Source: Psychrobacter sp. JCM 18900
Lineage (GTDB): Bacteria > Pseudomonadota > Gammaproteobacteria > Pseudomonadales > Moraxellaceae
Direction of reading: 5' to 3'
DNA length: 64,000 bases
Assembly (NCBI RefSeq): GCF_904846625.1
Contig: NZ_CAJHBL010000004.1
Span: 124,001 to 188,000 of the forward strand
Both the position numbers and the translations under genes were made by a program. Of this stretch, positions 27,274-35,349 are shown piece by piece; position 1 is the first letter of the stretch, and each line of letters begins with the position of its first letter. The notes beneath the pieces were generated by a model that ran no database searches, was not told the DNA's origin, and was given only the letters and a program-made list of their open reading frames with translations.

Positions 27274-28977
27274 TTATTTTAATGCATCGACAGCATCTAA
27301 GGTACTTAGATAGACCTGCCCTGATAGCTCGCTAATCAATGGGGTGTGACCGATGATGTCCATCACAGGACCTTTGATAAAGCTAAAATGCAAGCGCTTA
27401 TTCTGTAACGCCAACTCATGATTTAAGGTACAAAGCATTTCTTGGGCGGTCAGATCTATATGGTTGACGGCAGCCATAATCAATATAATTTCATTGGCAT
27501 CGGGATATTGCTGCATGGCATTGAGGATACGTCGATGTACAGATTCACTATTACCAAAGAACAAACTCTCATCGATACGTAACATCAATAAGTTGTCAAA
27601 AGTTACGACGTCATGGCGATTGATATTACGAAAATGTCCTGTACCGCCCAACTGTCCAACGACAGCCACGTGCGGCTTACTCGACTGCCAGATGAGACTG
27701 GCGAATGACACCATTAGACCAATGACCAGCCCAGTGTTTAGCCCAAATATCAGCACACCGACGAACGCTGCCAAAAAGCTAGCACCATCTAAGCGATCAC
27801 GCTGCCATGCAGATTTCAACGTCGCGATATCTATCAGGCCAATGATGGAGGCCATGATTGTTGCGCCCAGCAGTGCATAGGGTAGTGGGGCAAGCGCATT
27901 GCTAAAGGCTATGAGCGCGGCAATCATTACTAGTACGGTGACGAGACTGGCAAGTGGAGTCTTAGCGCCTGAATCGGCATTGATAGCCGTACGCGAAAAT
28001 CCACCCGCAACCGAAAAACTTTGGAACAGTCCACCAGACAGATTGGCCAGTCCAAGTCCAGTCAGCTCACGATTGGCATCAAAACTTTCACCACGAAAAC
28101 GAGCATAGGTACTGGCAACTGAACTGCTCGATACAAATACGATTAGCGCCATCAATCCTGCGGTCGGCAAGAGCTTCAGCGCTTCTTGTAGGTCTGAGAT
28201 GTGCGGTAACGTAAAGCTCGGTAGCCCTTGGGGAATACGACCGATGGTCGCGACACCATGTGTGCTCCAATGCAGTGCCATACTGAGTACGATAGCAATG
28301 CCAAGTAAGATAAGCGGAAATAAGCGTTCTGCCCATTTGGCATATGACGATGATAGCCACGTCTGCCATATCCATTCACTTGCATAGCGATTGGCAACCA
28401 ATAGCGCAAATGCGGTCACACCAATAGCTAAGGTTAATGGATGCAGCTGGCTGGCATAGCGTTGCAGGGTAGATAGATACCCAATCAAACTATTGCCCGT
28501 GACCGGAATGTCGGTCAGATATTTGAGTTGACTGACAAATATAAGGACCGCTGCACCGCTTACAAACCCTGCGGACACGCCGCGGCTGATAAACTGCATG
28601 ATCCAGCCAAGTTTTAACCTGCCTGCTACCCACAGCAGTGCACCTACCATCAGTGCCAATAGGCTGGCCATTAGTGCGTACTGTTCAGTGCCTTGCTCGG
28701 CATAAGGCAGTAAGCCACTGGCGGTCATGATGGCGGTAATGGCAACAGGTCCTACGGCTTGCACGTTGCTAGAGCCGAGCCACGCATAAACGAGGACAGG
28801 TACGATCGCTGCATATAAGCCATAGACAGGCGGCAGTCCTGCAAGCACTGCGTAACCTAGGCTCTGCGGTATGACCAACACACCCACCACTATGCCTGCG
28901 ACGAGATCAGTCGGCAACGCTGAGAGCTGGTATTGACGCAGCCAAGCTGGAATCAGACGAGCGACGATAGAGGACAT
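27274..28977 (-). CDS. SulP-family sulfate/anion transporter with STAS domain
   Basis: 567 residues. The membrane part (about 1-430) has the SulP start AWLRQYQLSALPTDLVAGIVVGVLVIPQSLGYAVLAGLPPVYGLYA (positions 28950-28810) and NLSGGLFQSFSVAGGFSRTAIN. A STAS domain fills the last 130 residues. SulP proteins move sulfate, sulfite, bicarbonate or other anions. Its place between a BigR-like repressor (47 bases upstream) and sulfurtransferases suggests export of sulfite or sulfate made by persulfide oxidation, or sulfate uptake; this is inference. I prefer ATG at 28977 over GTG at 28989. Confidence 0.9.
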   Translation of the reverse strand: MSSIVARLIPAWLRQYQLSALPTDLVAGIVVGVLVIPQSLGYAVLAGLPPVYGLYAAIVPVLVYAWLGSSNVQAVGPVAITAIMTASGLLPYAEQGTEQYALMASLLALMVGALLWVAGRLKLGWIMQFISRGVSAGFVSGAAVLIFVSQLKYLTDIPVTGNSLIGYLSTLQRYASQLHPLTLAIGVTAFALLVANRYASEWIWQTWLSSSYAKWAERLFPLILLGIAIVLSMALHWSTHGVATIGRIPQGLPSFTLPHISDLQEALKLLPTAGLMALIVFVSSSSVASTYARFRGESFDANRELTGLGLANLSGGLFQSFSVAGGFSRTAINADSGAKTPLASLVTVLVMIAALIAFSNALAPLPYALLGATIMASIIGLIDIATLKSAWQRDRLDGASFLAAFVGVLIFGLNTGLVIGLMVSFASLIWQSSKPHVAVVGQLGGTGHFRNINRHDVVTFDNLLMLRIDESLFFGNSESVHRRILNAMQQYPDANEIILIMAAVNHIDLTAQEMLCTLNHELALQNKRLHFSFIKGPVMDIIGHTPLISELSGQVYLSTLDAVDALK

Positions 28978-29023
28978 ATCAATCACCACAGTAGATAGTA
29001 TAAATAATTAGGCGAGGGCGGCG

Positions 29024-29359
29024 TTATTCTGCTTTGGCACAAAAACGTTGATACAGCAGATCAAGTACAGCTAGCGCATCCTCGCTTGCGATACTATAGT
29101 AAATTTGCTTACCTTCGCGGCGTGTGGCGACCAGCTCGTCTTTACGCAATATACCCAGTTGCTGCGATAAGCTCGGCTGTCCAACCCCGACCAAATCCTC
29201 AAGCTCACCGACACAATATTCACCTTGGGTCAATTGACAGAGAAGAAGTAGGCGATCAGGGTGCGATAGCGACTTTAATAGTTGGCTGGCTTGTAGCGAT
29301 GCTTGCTGCATTTGCTTGGCAAGATCGGCAGGTACTAAATCTGCAGTATCAGATGACAC
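29024..29359 (-). CDS. ArsR-family persulfide-sensing repressor (BigR/SqrR-like)
   Basis: 111 residues from GTG. The winged helix has SLSHPDRLLLLCQL, VGQPSLSQQLGILRKDELVATRREGKQIYYSI. Cys41 (in LLLLCQL) and Cys107 (in QRFCAK) match the Cys pair of BigR/SqrR, which form a disulfide or polysulfide bridge when persulfides accumulate and release DNA; a third, Cys49, is extra. No Shine-Dalgarno precedes the GTG. AAGGA lies seven bases before an in-frame CTG at 29413, so a longer N-terminus is possible. It is divergent from the persulfide dioxygenase gene. Confidence 0.88.
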   Translation of the reverse strand: MSSDTADLVPADLAKQMQQASLQASQLLKSLSHPDRLLLLCQLTQGEYCVGELEDLVGVGQPSLSQQLGILRKDELVATRREGKQIYYSIASEDALAVLDLLYQRFCAKAE

Positions 29360-29689
29360 ATCGTCAGTGGTACTGCGATTAAGTGTACCTTCGGCTGAAA
29401 TAGAAGTAGTCAGAACAAATTCCTTACATTAGAGGGTAACAAATGCCATGATGTTTTGAACAATATATAGTTGATTATCAATGATATCACGCCACATAGC
29501 AAGTTATCATTAATTACATTATATAAATTGATAAATTGTATAGTGGTTGTTATATTGGTGGCATCAGATAAGTCGTAGGAACGCATTATATACGACTGAA
29601 TATCATACTTAAGGGTTAATTAAAGATAAAAATCCTTATGACCAAAATATGTATAAATAACTTATGTATAAATAATTAAAGAGGCCGCC
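29360..29689. promoter_or_regulatory. Divergent control region with candidate BigR operator
   Basis: 330 AT-rich bases between the repressor and dioxygenase genes. A 23-base dyad at 29465-29487 has the core TTGATTATCAA (11-base perfect odd palindrome) flanked by matching ATAT arms. This is my candidate operator; its recognition by BigR is inference. GAGG precedes the dioxygenase ATG. Confidence 0.5.
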
Positions 29690-30562
29690 ATGCAAGTTCA
29701 TTCTTTTTTAGATAGCGATACAGAAACCTATACCCACGTACTTGCTGATACTGAGCAAAAATTATGTGCCATTGTCGATCCTGTATTGAACTTCGATGCT
29801 AAGTCAGGCCGAACCAATACTAGCAGTGTCGATGAAGTGATTGAGTTTGTACGTGAGCAGGATTGGACGCTCAAGTACATTATTGAAACCCATGCGCATG
29901 CAGATCATTTGTCAGCGGCCATTCATGTAAAAGAAAGCCTTGGCGGACAGTTAGTCATCGGTCAGCATATCACCGAAGTACAAAAAATCTTTAAGCAAAT
30001 TTTCAACTTTGACACCAGTTTCCGCACTGATGCCAGTCAGTTTGATATCTTGACAGACGAAGGCGAGACCTTAGAGCTTGGCAACATTACTATCACTGCG
30101 ATGTATGTACCCGGTCATACACGTGCCGATATGGCCTATCTAGCCGCTGATAATGAGAAAACAGTGGTATTCGTTGGAGATACATTGTTCGCACCTGATG
30201 TCGGTACAGCGCGCTGTGATTTTCCTGGTGGCGATGCCAAAACGCTTTATCAGTCTATTCAGAAGCTGCTAGCACTTCCTGAAGATACGGTCATGTATCT
30301 GTGTCATGATTATCCGAGCAAAGGTCGTCAGCATTGCCCAACGACAACAGTAGCCGCGCAAAAACTAGAGAATATCCATGTCAAAGACAGTATCAACGAA
30401 GCAGAGTTTGTGCAGATGCGTGAGCGCCGTGATGCGACTTTAGATATGCCTCGCCTTATCATTCCTGCTGTACAAATCAATATCGATGCCGGACATTTCC
30501 CTGAGCCAGAAGACAACGGTACGCGTTATCTGAAAGTCCCGATCAATGTCCTCGGTGGATAA
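29690..30562 (+). CDS. Persulfide dioxygenase-type metallo-beta-lactamase protein (Blh/ETHE1-like)
   Basis: 290 residues. The metallo-beta-lactamase site is complete: ETHAHADHLSA (His68, His70, Asp72, His73), VPGHTRADM, VGDTLFAPDVG and CHDYPSKGR. The GTARCDFPGGDAKTLYQSI segment is characteristic of the persulfide dioxygenase / Blh branch, which oxidises glutathione persulfide to sulfite and glutathione with one Fe(II). Blh in plant-associated bacteria is a DUF442-MBL fusion; here the DUF442 domains are separate genes across the divergent promoter. Likely controlled by the adjacent BigR-like repressor. Confidence 0.92.
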   Translation: MQVHSFLDSDTETYTHVLADTEQKLCAIVDPVLNFDAKSGRTNTSSVDEVIEFVREQDWTLKYIIETHAHADHLSAAIHVKESLGGQLVIGQHITEVQKIFKQIFNFDTSFRTDASQFDILTDEGETLELGNITITAMYVPGHTRADMAYLAADNEKTVVFVGDTLFAPDVGTARCDFPGGDAKTLYQSIQKLLALPEDTVMYLCHDYPSKGRQHCPTTTVAAQKLENIHVKDSINEAEFVQMRERRDATLDMPRLIIPAVQINIDAGHFPEPEDNGTRYLKVPINVLGG

Positions 30563-30721
30563 GTTAAACAGTGTAATAACTGAAAGTCATTACCTGATGC
30601 AGCTCTACGTAAGTATCGTATGATTGATATCTATAAGAATGCTAACCTGTAGACTGTCCGTTTTTAGATACTGTGTATGACCAACTGCAAGCGCTAAGTG
30701 CGGCAATAACTGGAGAGAGCA

Positions 30722-31342
30722 ATGAACCCTTACGAGCGCTATGTGTTGCCAAAGATGATAGATGTTGCCTGTAGTACGGGTAATGTGATGAAAGCGCGTT
30801 CCAAAATTGTTCCGCAAGCGCTCGGTAAGGTGTTGGAGATTGGCATTGGTAGCGGTCTGAATTTACAGTTTTATGATGCTAATAAAGTCTCCTCTATCAT
30901 CGGTGTGGATCCAGCGGCTCAAATGCAGTCGCTGGCTCGTGAGCGTGCGGCTGGCATTGGCATTCCGGTTGAAGTGATAGCTGTCGATGTACAAGGTATC
31001 CATGCCGATACGGATCAATTTGATACGATTGTGATGACTTTTACCTTGTGCAGTATTGATGATCCAGTAGCGGCGCTTCGAGAAATGGCACGCGTGTTAA
31101 AACCTAACGGTCGCTTACTATTTTGTGAGCATGGACTGGCACCAGACTCTTCTGTTGAGCGTTGGCAGCATCGATTGACACCTTTTTGGAAGCCTATAGC
31201 AGGTGGGTGTCATTTAGATCGCGATATTCCAGCACTTATCAGAGAAGGTGGGTTTGCTATTGATGAGTTGAGCGAAGCGTATTTGCCCGGCCCAAGACCA
31301 ATGAGCTATGTGTATAGCGGTGTGGCACAGCAACTCGCATAA
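30722..31342 (+). CDS. METTL7-like class I SAM methyltransferase
   Basis: 206 residues. SAM motif I is VLEIGIGSGLNLQFY, followed by IIGVDPAAQM, TFTLCSIDDP and REMARVLKPNGRLLFCEHG. The C-terminal signature (WQHRLTPFWKPIAGGCHLDR then DIPALIREGGF) resembles METTL7/TMT1-type enzymes and their bacterial relatives. Human METTL7A/B methylate thiols and hydrogen sulfide. Lying 159 bases after the persulfide dioxygenase, it may methylate sulfide or thiols, but this rests on distant likeness and context. The alternative is a small-molecule or lipid methyltransferase. GAGAG precedes the ATG. Confidence 0.78.
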   Translation: MNPYERYVLPKMIDVACSTGNVMKARSKIVPQALGKVLEIGIGSGLNLQFYDANKVSSIIGVDPAAQMQSLARERAAGIGIPVEVIAVDVQGIHADTDQFDTIVMTFTLCSIDDPVAALREMARVLKPNGRLLFCEHGLAPDSSVERWQHRLTPFWKPIAGGCHLDRDIPALIREGGFAIDELSEAYLPGPRPMSYVYSGVAQQLA

Positions 31343-31489
31343 AGGATAAGCCCAATTAACTATGCTAAAATTATTTACCAATCAACGCGACGAGACTATA
31401 ACTACAGCAAGCAACGTAACCAGCTTTTATATAAAAGCGTTCATGAACAGTATTTTAAATAACAAAATAATTAGAATAGGAATTAAATA

Positions 31490-31927
31490 ATGAGTGAGCA
31501 AAGTTTTCATCTAGTATGTCCACATTGCCAAGCAACCAACCGTGTACCTGCTGCACGACTAAGCGCTGCGCCAAAATGCGGTAAATGTGGCCAGCCATTA
31601 TTGACTGCCAGTCCACATGAGCTAAATGCGCAAACAGCCAATAAGGTTATCCAAAAGAACGATGTGCTGACTATCGTGGATTTTTGGGCGAGTTGGTGTC
31701 AGCCTTGTATTATGATGGCGCCAGAGTTCAAGAGCGCTGCTAGTCAATTGCCACAAGTAGTCTTTGCTAAAATGCAAACGGATAAATACGAGCAGGCAGC
31801 CGCTCCTTACAATATTCGCAGCTTGCCAACGATGGTTGCTTTTAGAAATGGTAAAGAAGTCGCACGTCAATCAGGTGCGCTACCAAGTCATCAAATCATC
31901 CAGTGGGTGCAAAGCTTACAGTCTTAG
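31490..31927 (+). CDS. trxC: Thioredoxin 2 (TrxC) with CQPC active site
   Basis: 145 residues. An N-terminal zinc site of two CxxC pairs (Cys10/13 and Cys30/33) is followed by a thioredoxin domain with FWASWCQPCIMMAP, that is, Cys70 and Cys73, and the cis-Pro in RSLPTMVAF. The zinc ribbon identifies TrxC, an OxyR-linked, stress-resistant thioredoxin in Escherichia coli. The active site has Gln in place of the usual Gly (WCGPC), which should change redox potential or partner choice. It follows the sulfide block on the same strand with its own spacing. Confidence 0.93.
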   Translation: MSEQSFHLVCPHCQATNRVPAARLSAAPKCGKCGQPLLTASPHELNAQTANKVIQKNDVLTIVDFWASWCQPCIMMAPEFKSAASQLPQVVFAKMQTDKYEQAAAPYNIRSLPTMVAFRNGKEVARQSGALPSHQIIQWVQSLQS

Positions 31928-32003
31928 TATTAGTCAGGCTAGATTACTTTTTCTCCAAGCTATTTATCCAAATACTTATGTTTTCTTATAAAAAACCGTA
32001 GCA

Positions 32004-32038
32004 ATAAAAAAGCCAATACGCGATCTGCATATTGGCTT
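32004..32038 (-). terminator. Intrinsic terminator, mainly minus strand
   Basis: A 10-bp stem (32012-32021 with 32028-32037, one mismatch) is followed on the minus strand by six T. It would end the small lipoprotein gene; it also lies after trxC but has a poor T tract in that direction. Confidence 0.75.
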
Positions 32039-32048
32039 CTTGCTATTT

Positions 32049-32109
32049 CATGTACTACTTTACGGTGTCATGTACTATTTTACGGTGTCATGTACTATTT
32101 TAGCCGTGT
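32049..32109 (+). repeat. 20-bp tandem repeat, three copies
   Basis: The unit catgtactattttacggtgt occurs at 32069-32088, with one change at 32049-32068 and a degenerate third at 32089-32109. It lies between the terminator and the end of the small lipoprotein gene. Confidence 0.92.
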
Positions 32110-32133
32110 AGATAGCTTTGCACTTTCTTAAGC

Positions 32134-32529
32134 TTATTCACCATAAATCTTGATGCCATTGGCAAAGCTACAACGCTGAATGCGCGCCGACTGGACAATT
32201 GCATCACGCTCACCATAGAGCCGCGATAATTTTGCATCGCGTGCTTTGGTATTGTTGCTCTTGCCTAGACCAAAGCTGATATTCGGCGAAATACCCCAGC
32301 GTCCTGCAGAGACGCCTACACCGACGCCTGATGCCGATAGCGTAGATTGCTCGTTGCGAGCCGCTTCGACATAGCGGTTGACGCGAGTGTACTCTTGGCT
32401 AAGGGCTTGGCAATTATAATTTTGATACGTACTTGGTGGTACATATTGCGGGGTGATGTTACCAGTAGAGGCACAGCCTGAGAGCGCAAAAATGCCAGCT
32501 AGTAGTGTCGCTGTCGTAAACGTTTTCAT
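32134..32529 (-). CDS. Small lipoprotein of unknown function
   Basis: 131 residues. The signal peptide ends at lipobox LSGC, then comes a short domain with one coiled stretch (QALSQEYTRVNRYVEAARNE), a Gly/Val-rich segment (SGVGVGVSAGRWGISP) and two further cysteines (NCQ and RCS) that could form a disulfide. The ATG at 32529 is chosen because it puts the signal peptide first; the open frame runs to 32643. I do not recognise the family. Confidence 0.75.
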   Translation of the reverse strand: MKTFTTATLLAGIFALSGCASTGNITPQYVPPSTYQNYNCQALSQEYTRVNRYVEAARNEQSTLSASGVGVGVSAGRWGISPNISFGLGKSNNTKARDAKLSRLYGERDAIVQSARIQRCSFANGIKIYGE

Positions 32530-32694
32530 AATGGCTCCAGTGGCTAAGTGATTGTATTTATATCTATTTAAGATAGCAAAAATAGCGCAATTAAGATATT
32601 GAAAATCCATCGATGATGAAAAATTTTCGCATCGTATCATCAAAATATCGACAGCTTTCTAAAATGGTTGCTTATTAAAACAGAAAATCGCTTA

Positions 32695-33054
32695 TTAAAA
32701 TAAGTTTGCGGGTTTGGCAAAGGCAAGTATGACGATCCCGATATAGGCAACGGCAGCAATAAGGATACCTGTTTTTCTTTGCACAGGTGTCGCATCAACC
32801 TTAAACGCTTTAATGCTTGAGCTAATAGCAGCGATAAGTAAGATGATTTTGGCAAACACCCACTGTATAGGAGCGTTGGCACCCATCAATTGCATTAGCA
32901 TCATCGCACCTGACAAGATAAGCAGGGCATAGATAATATGCGTGGCTATTTTGACTGCTCGTGGTGCGCGTCTATCTGCGCTGAGTACTAAGTAGCTTTG
33001 ATATAAAAATAGCGCAACAGTCAGTGCTGCCATCAGCATATGTAGATGTTTCAT
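32695..33054 (-). CDS. SirB2-like small membrane protein
   Basis: 119 residues, four membrane helices: HMLMAALTVALFLYQSYLV, THIIYALLILSGAMMLMQL, WVFAKIILLIAAISS and LIAAVAYIGIVILAF. Size and pattern match the SirB2 family of inner-membrane proteins of unknown function. GGGAG lies nine bases before the ATG. It is downstream of bolA on the same strand (74-base gap), possibly co-transcribed. Confidence 0.75.
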   Translation of the reverse strand: MKHLHMLMAALTVALFLYQSYLVLSADRRAPRAVKIATHIIYALLILSGAMMLMQLMGANAPIQWVFAKIILLIAAISSSIKAFKVDATPVQRKTGILIAAVAYIGIVILAFAKPANLF

Positions 33055-33128
33055 TGAATATTGCTCCCTCTAAAACTGCAGTATATAGGCTAATTTAAAA
33101 TATGTAGTTGCGAGTCAAACATAATCGG

Positions 33129-33449
33129 CTATTTGTTTTGACCAGCACATAATGGACTCGCAGGGCTTTGACCTTGCCATTCTGTCGGAGTATAGGCATG
33201 GATGGCGAGAGCATGTACTTGGCCGCCTTGTGAAGTGAGTAAAGGCGTGACTAGGCCATATATCAGCTGATGACGCCCGACCAGTCGTTTGCCGTCAAAT
33301 GCATCGCTAACGATAGTGAGCTTAAAGTGGCTTTCTTTACCTTCAAAATAACCGGCATGCGACATCGATTCATTGATCAGTTCGATGTGCTGCGGCGCAA
33401 GTGCCTGTAATTCGGCATGAAGTGCGTCGGCAGTAGGTGTGATACTCAT
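33129..33449 (-). CDS. bolA: BolA family protein
   Basis: 106 residues. The BolA pattern is present: HIELINESMSHAGYFEGKESHFKLTIVSDAFDGKRLVGRHQLIYG (33396-33265), with the His of RLVGRHQ and the HALAIHAYTPTEW end. BolA proteins work with monothiol glutaredoxins in [2Fe-2S] handling and affect cell shape and stress responses. The long loop marks it as BolA rather than IbaG. The sequence ends in a short tail containing a Cys. Confidence 0.93.
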   Translation of the reverse strand: MSITPTADALHAELQALAPQHIELINESMSHAGYFEGKESHFKLTIVSDAFDGKRLVGRHQLIYGLVTPLLTSQGGQVHALAIHAYTPTEWQGQSPASPLCAGQNK

Positions 33450-33722
33450 AACAATCCTTCAATGTATTTTGTGCAATTTGATTGAGCAATCTGCAAACAA
33501 TATTTATCGGTATTATAACAGACACGGTAAGTGGGATAGAGTGTGATTGCCAAATCGACCAATTGCAAACACTGCCTATTAAAATGCTTATCAACTGCAA
33601 TGCTTGCCAATTATAACGCCTGCAATGTCTGGCTATAACTAAAAAAGCAAAGCACAACGCTTTGGCTGTACTTTGCTTCTATGATATCTAAACACGCACT
33701 GATAAAGCGTAAAGGTAGCTAA

Positions 33723-34535
33723 TTAGCGGCGCGACTGTTGATATAGAGGCGTAACTTTTGGCATCAATGACTGTAACTCTGCAATACGGCTGCTACTGGT
33801 TGGGTGAGTGCTAAGGAATTGTGGTGGCTCACCTTGGCTGGCTTTTTGCATTTTTTGCCAAAGCGTAACAGCCGCCTGAGGGTTATAACCTGCACGTGCC
33901 ATCAGCTCAAGACCGATCTGATCGGCTTCGCTTTCTTGAGTGCGACTATGGGGTAGGCTCAAGCCTAAATTACCCGCAGTACCAGCTAGCTCAGCCTGTC
34001 CTTGTGATAAGCCAAATATACTAGCAGCCAGACCGATACCAGTTTGGGTCGCATACTCGCGTGACAGACGCTCGCGTGAATGCTCACGTAATGCATGAGA
34101 GATTTCATGACCCATGATGGCAGCAATCTCATCATCAGTGAGATTCAAGCGATCGATGATGCCTGAATAAAACATGATCTTACCACCCGGCACCACAAAT
34201 GCATTTAGATCGTTAGACTTAATGGTGTGTACTTCCCATTGCCACTTGGCTGCATCTGCGCGATAGACGCTAACTTGACCAACCAAACGGTTCGCAATAT
34301 TTTTTAAGCGGTTTAGCTGAGCGGTATTGGTATCTAGCACACCTTTTGATTTAGCGTCTTGTATTGTTTTGGCATAGCTTTGGGCAGACAGTGCCAATAC
34401 TTGCTCACTAGACACTAATAGCAATTGCTGACGATCAACACCAACCGCGCCAGTACTGGTAGTGCTGGTACAACCAGTTAAGGTCAGTGCTGACAACGAA
34501 GCGGCCATCACTGTCGTGGTTAATAACTTCTTCAT
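33723..34535 (-). CDS. M48-family zinc metallopeptidase lipoprotein (LoiP/YcaL-like)
   Basis: 270 residues. The signal peptide ends at lipobox LTGC, followed by a Thr-rich linker. The zinc site is IMGHEISHALREHSRE (HExxH) with the downstream Glu in SRTQESEADQIGLELMARAGY. FVVPGGKIMFYSGII is the typical M48 segment before it. Such outer-membrane lipoproteins degrade misfolded envelope proteins. GAGAGG is seven bases before the ATG. A stand-alone gene. Confidence 0.93.
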   Translation of the reverse strand: MKKLLTTTVMAASLSALTLTGCTSTTSTGAVGVDRQQLLLVSSEQVLALSAQSYAKTIQDAKSKGVLDTNTAQLNRLKNIANRLVGQVSVYRADAAKWQWEVHTIKSNDLNAFVVPGGKIMFYSGIIDRLNLTDDEIAAIMGHEISHALREHSRERLSREYATQTGIGLAASIFGLSQGQAELAGTAGNLGLSLPHSRTQESEADQIGLELMARAGYNPQAAVTLWQKMQKASQGEPPQFLSTHPTSSSRIAELQSLMPKVTPLYQQSRR

Positions 34536-34983
34536 AAAATATCCTCTCTATAAAATGGAAAAACCTACAAACGAACAAAGGGTAAAGCAGTGTCGTAGAT
34601 TGTAAAGGGGGCTTTATTGACCTCTTATTAGGGTTTACTCATCTACTCTAATGGTAAAATTCTACCTGAACTGCAATCAGACATAAGTATAATAATGTTA
34701 ACCACCTAAAACCAAGATAGGAAAAGTAACAATAAAGCGTATGATTGTAAGTGTGATATCTTTTTATTAGAGTAAAAATAGTAAGTTTTTCTTTTATCGA
34801 TTGTCTTATGACCACTATGAAGCTAAAGGAAGTAGAGCTCAGACTTAAAGTTCTATAATTAATGTGAAATATTTTTAATTTAATTAAAATTAATTCCTGT
34901 TTTTAAATCAATTGCTTATGTTAATTTTTTCGATAAAAAGGACGTTTAGCTAAAAATATTAGAAATAAATTCTAAAAAAGGTG
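34536..34983. other. AT-rich non-coding stretch before tRNA-Gly
   Basis: About 450 AT-rich bases between the M48 gene and the tRNA promoter. Nothing coding and no structured RNA was recognised. Confidence 0.5.
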
Positions 34984-35011
34984 TTGACACCCACAGAATA
35001 TTTGCTAAAAT
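34984..35011 (+). promoter_or_regulatory. sigma70 promoter of tRNA-Gly
   Basis: The -35 TTGACA (34984-34989), 16-base spacer and -10 TAAAAT (35006-35011) lie about 55 bases before the tRNA. Confidence 0.85.
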
Positions 35012-35064
35012 AGCCAGCCTATCGAGACGGAGTAGTTGTTAACAACGCTACGGATTGATGCTAA

Positions 35065-35139
35065 GCGGGAATAGCTCAGTGGTAGAGCATAACCTTGCCA
35101 AGGTTGGGGTCGAGAGTTCGAATCTCTTTTCCCGCTCCA
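35065..35139 (+). tRNA. tRNA-Gly (GCC)
   Basis: 75 bases including encoded CCA. The acceptor arms GCGGGAA and TTCCCGC pair, the D-arm is GCTCAGTGGTAGAGC, anticodon GCC is at 35097-35099 in a CCTTGCCAAGG stem-loop, and the T-arm contains GTTCGAATC. A terminator follows directly. Confidence 0.98.
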
Positions 35140-35160
35140 AATATGGCTTGAAAAAGCGCA

Positions 35161-35192
35161 AAAAGCCTCACTTCACAGTGAGGCTTTTTTTT
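35161..35192 (+). terminator. Terminator of tRNA-Gly
   Basis: The stem aaaagcctcac with gtgaggctttt, six-base loop and T run, 21 bases after the tRNA. Confidence 0.93.
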
Positions 35193-35349
35193 ATGTGTAA
35201 AATCTGTCCTAAGTCAGCTAATAGCGAAAACATAGAAATCAAAAACTAAAGCTAACTATCAGCAAGACAGAGATTATCGATATTGAAGAATAGATGCGCA
35301 CCCCCGAATACCTGAACGAATTAAACCTATAGCAACATAAGGGCATCCA

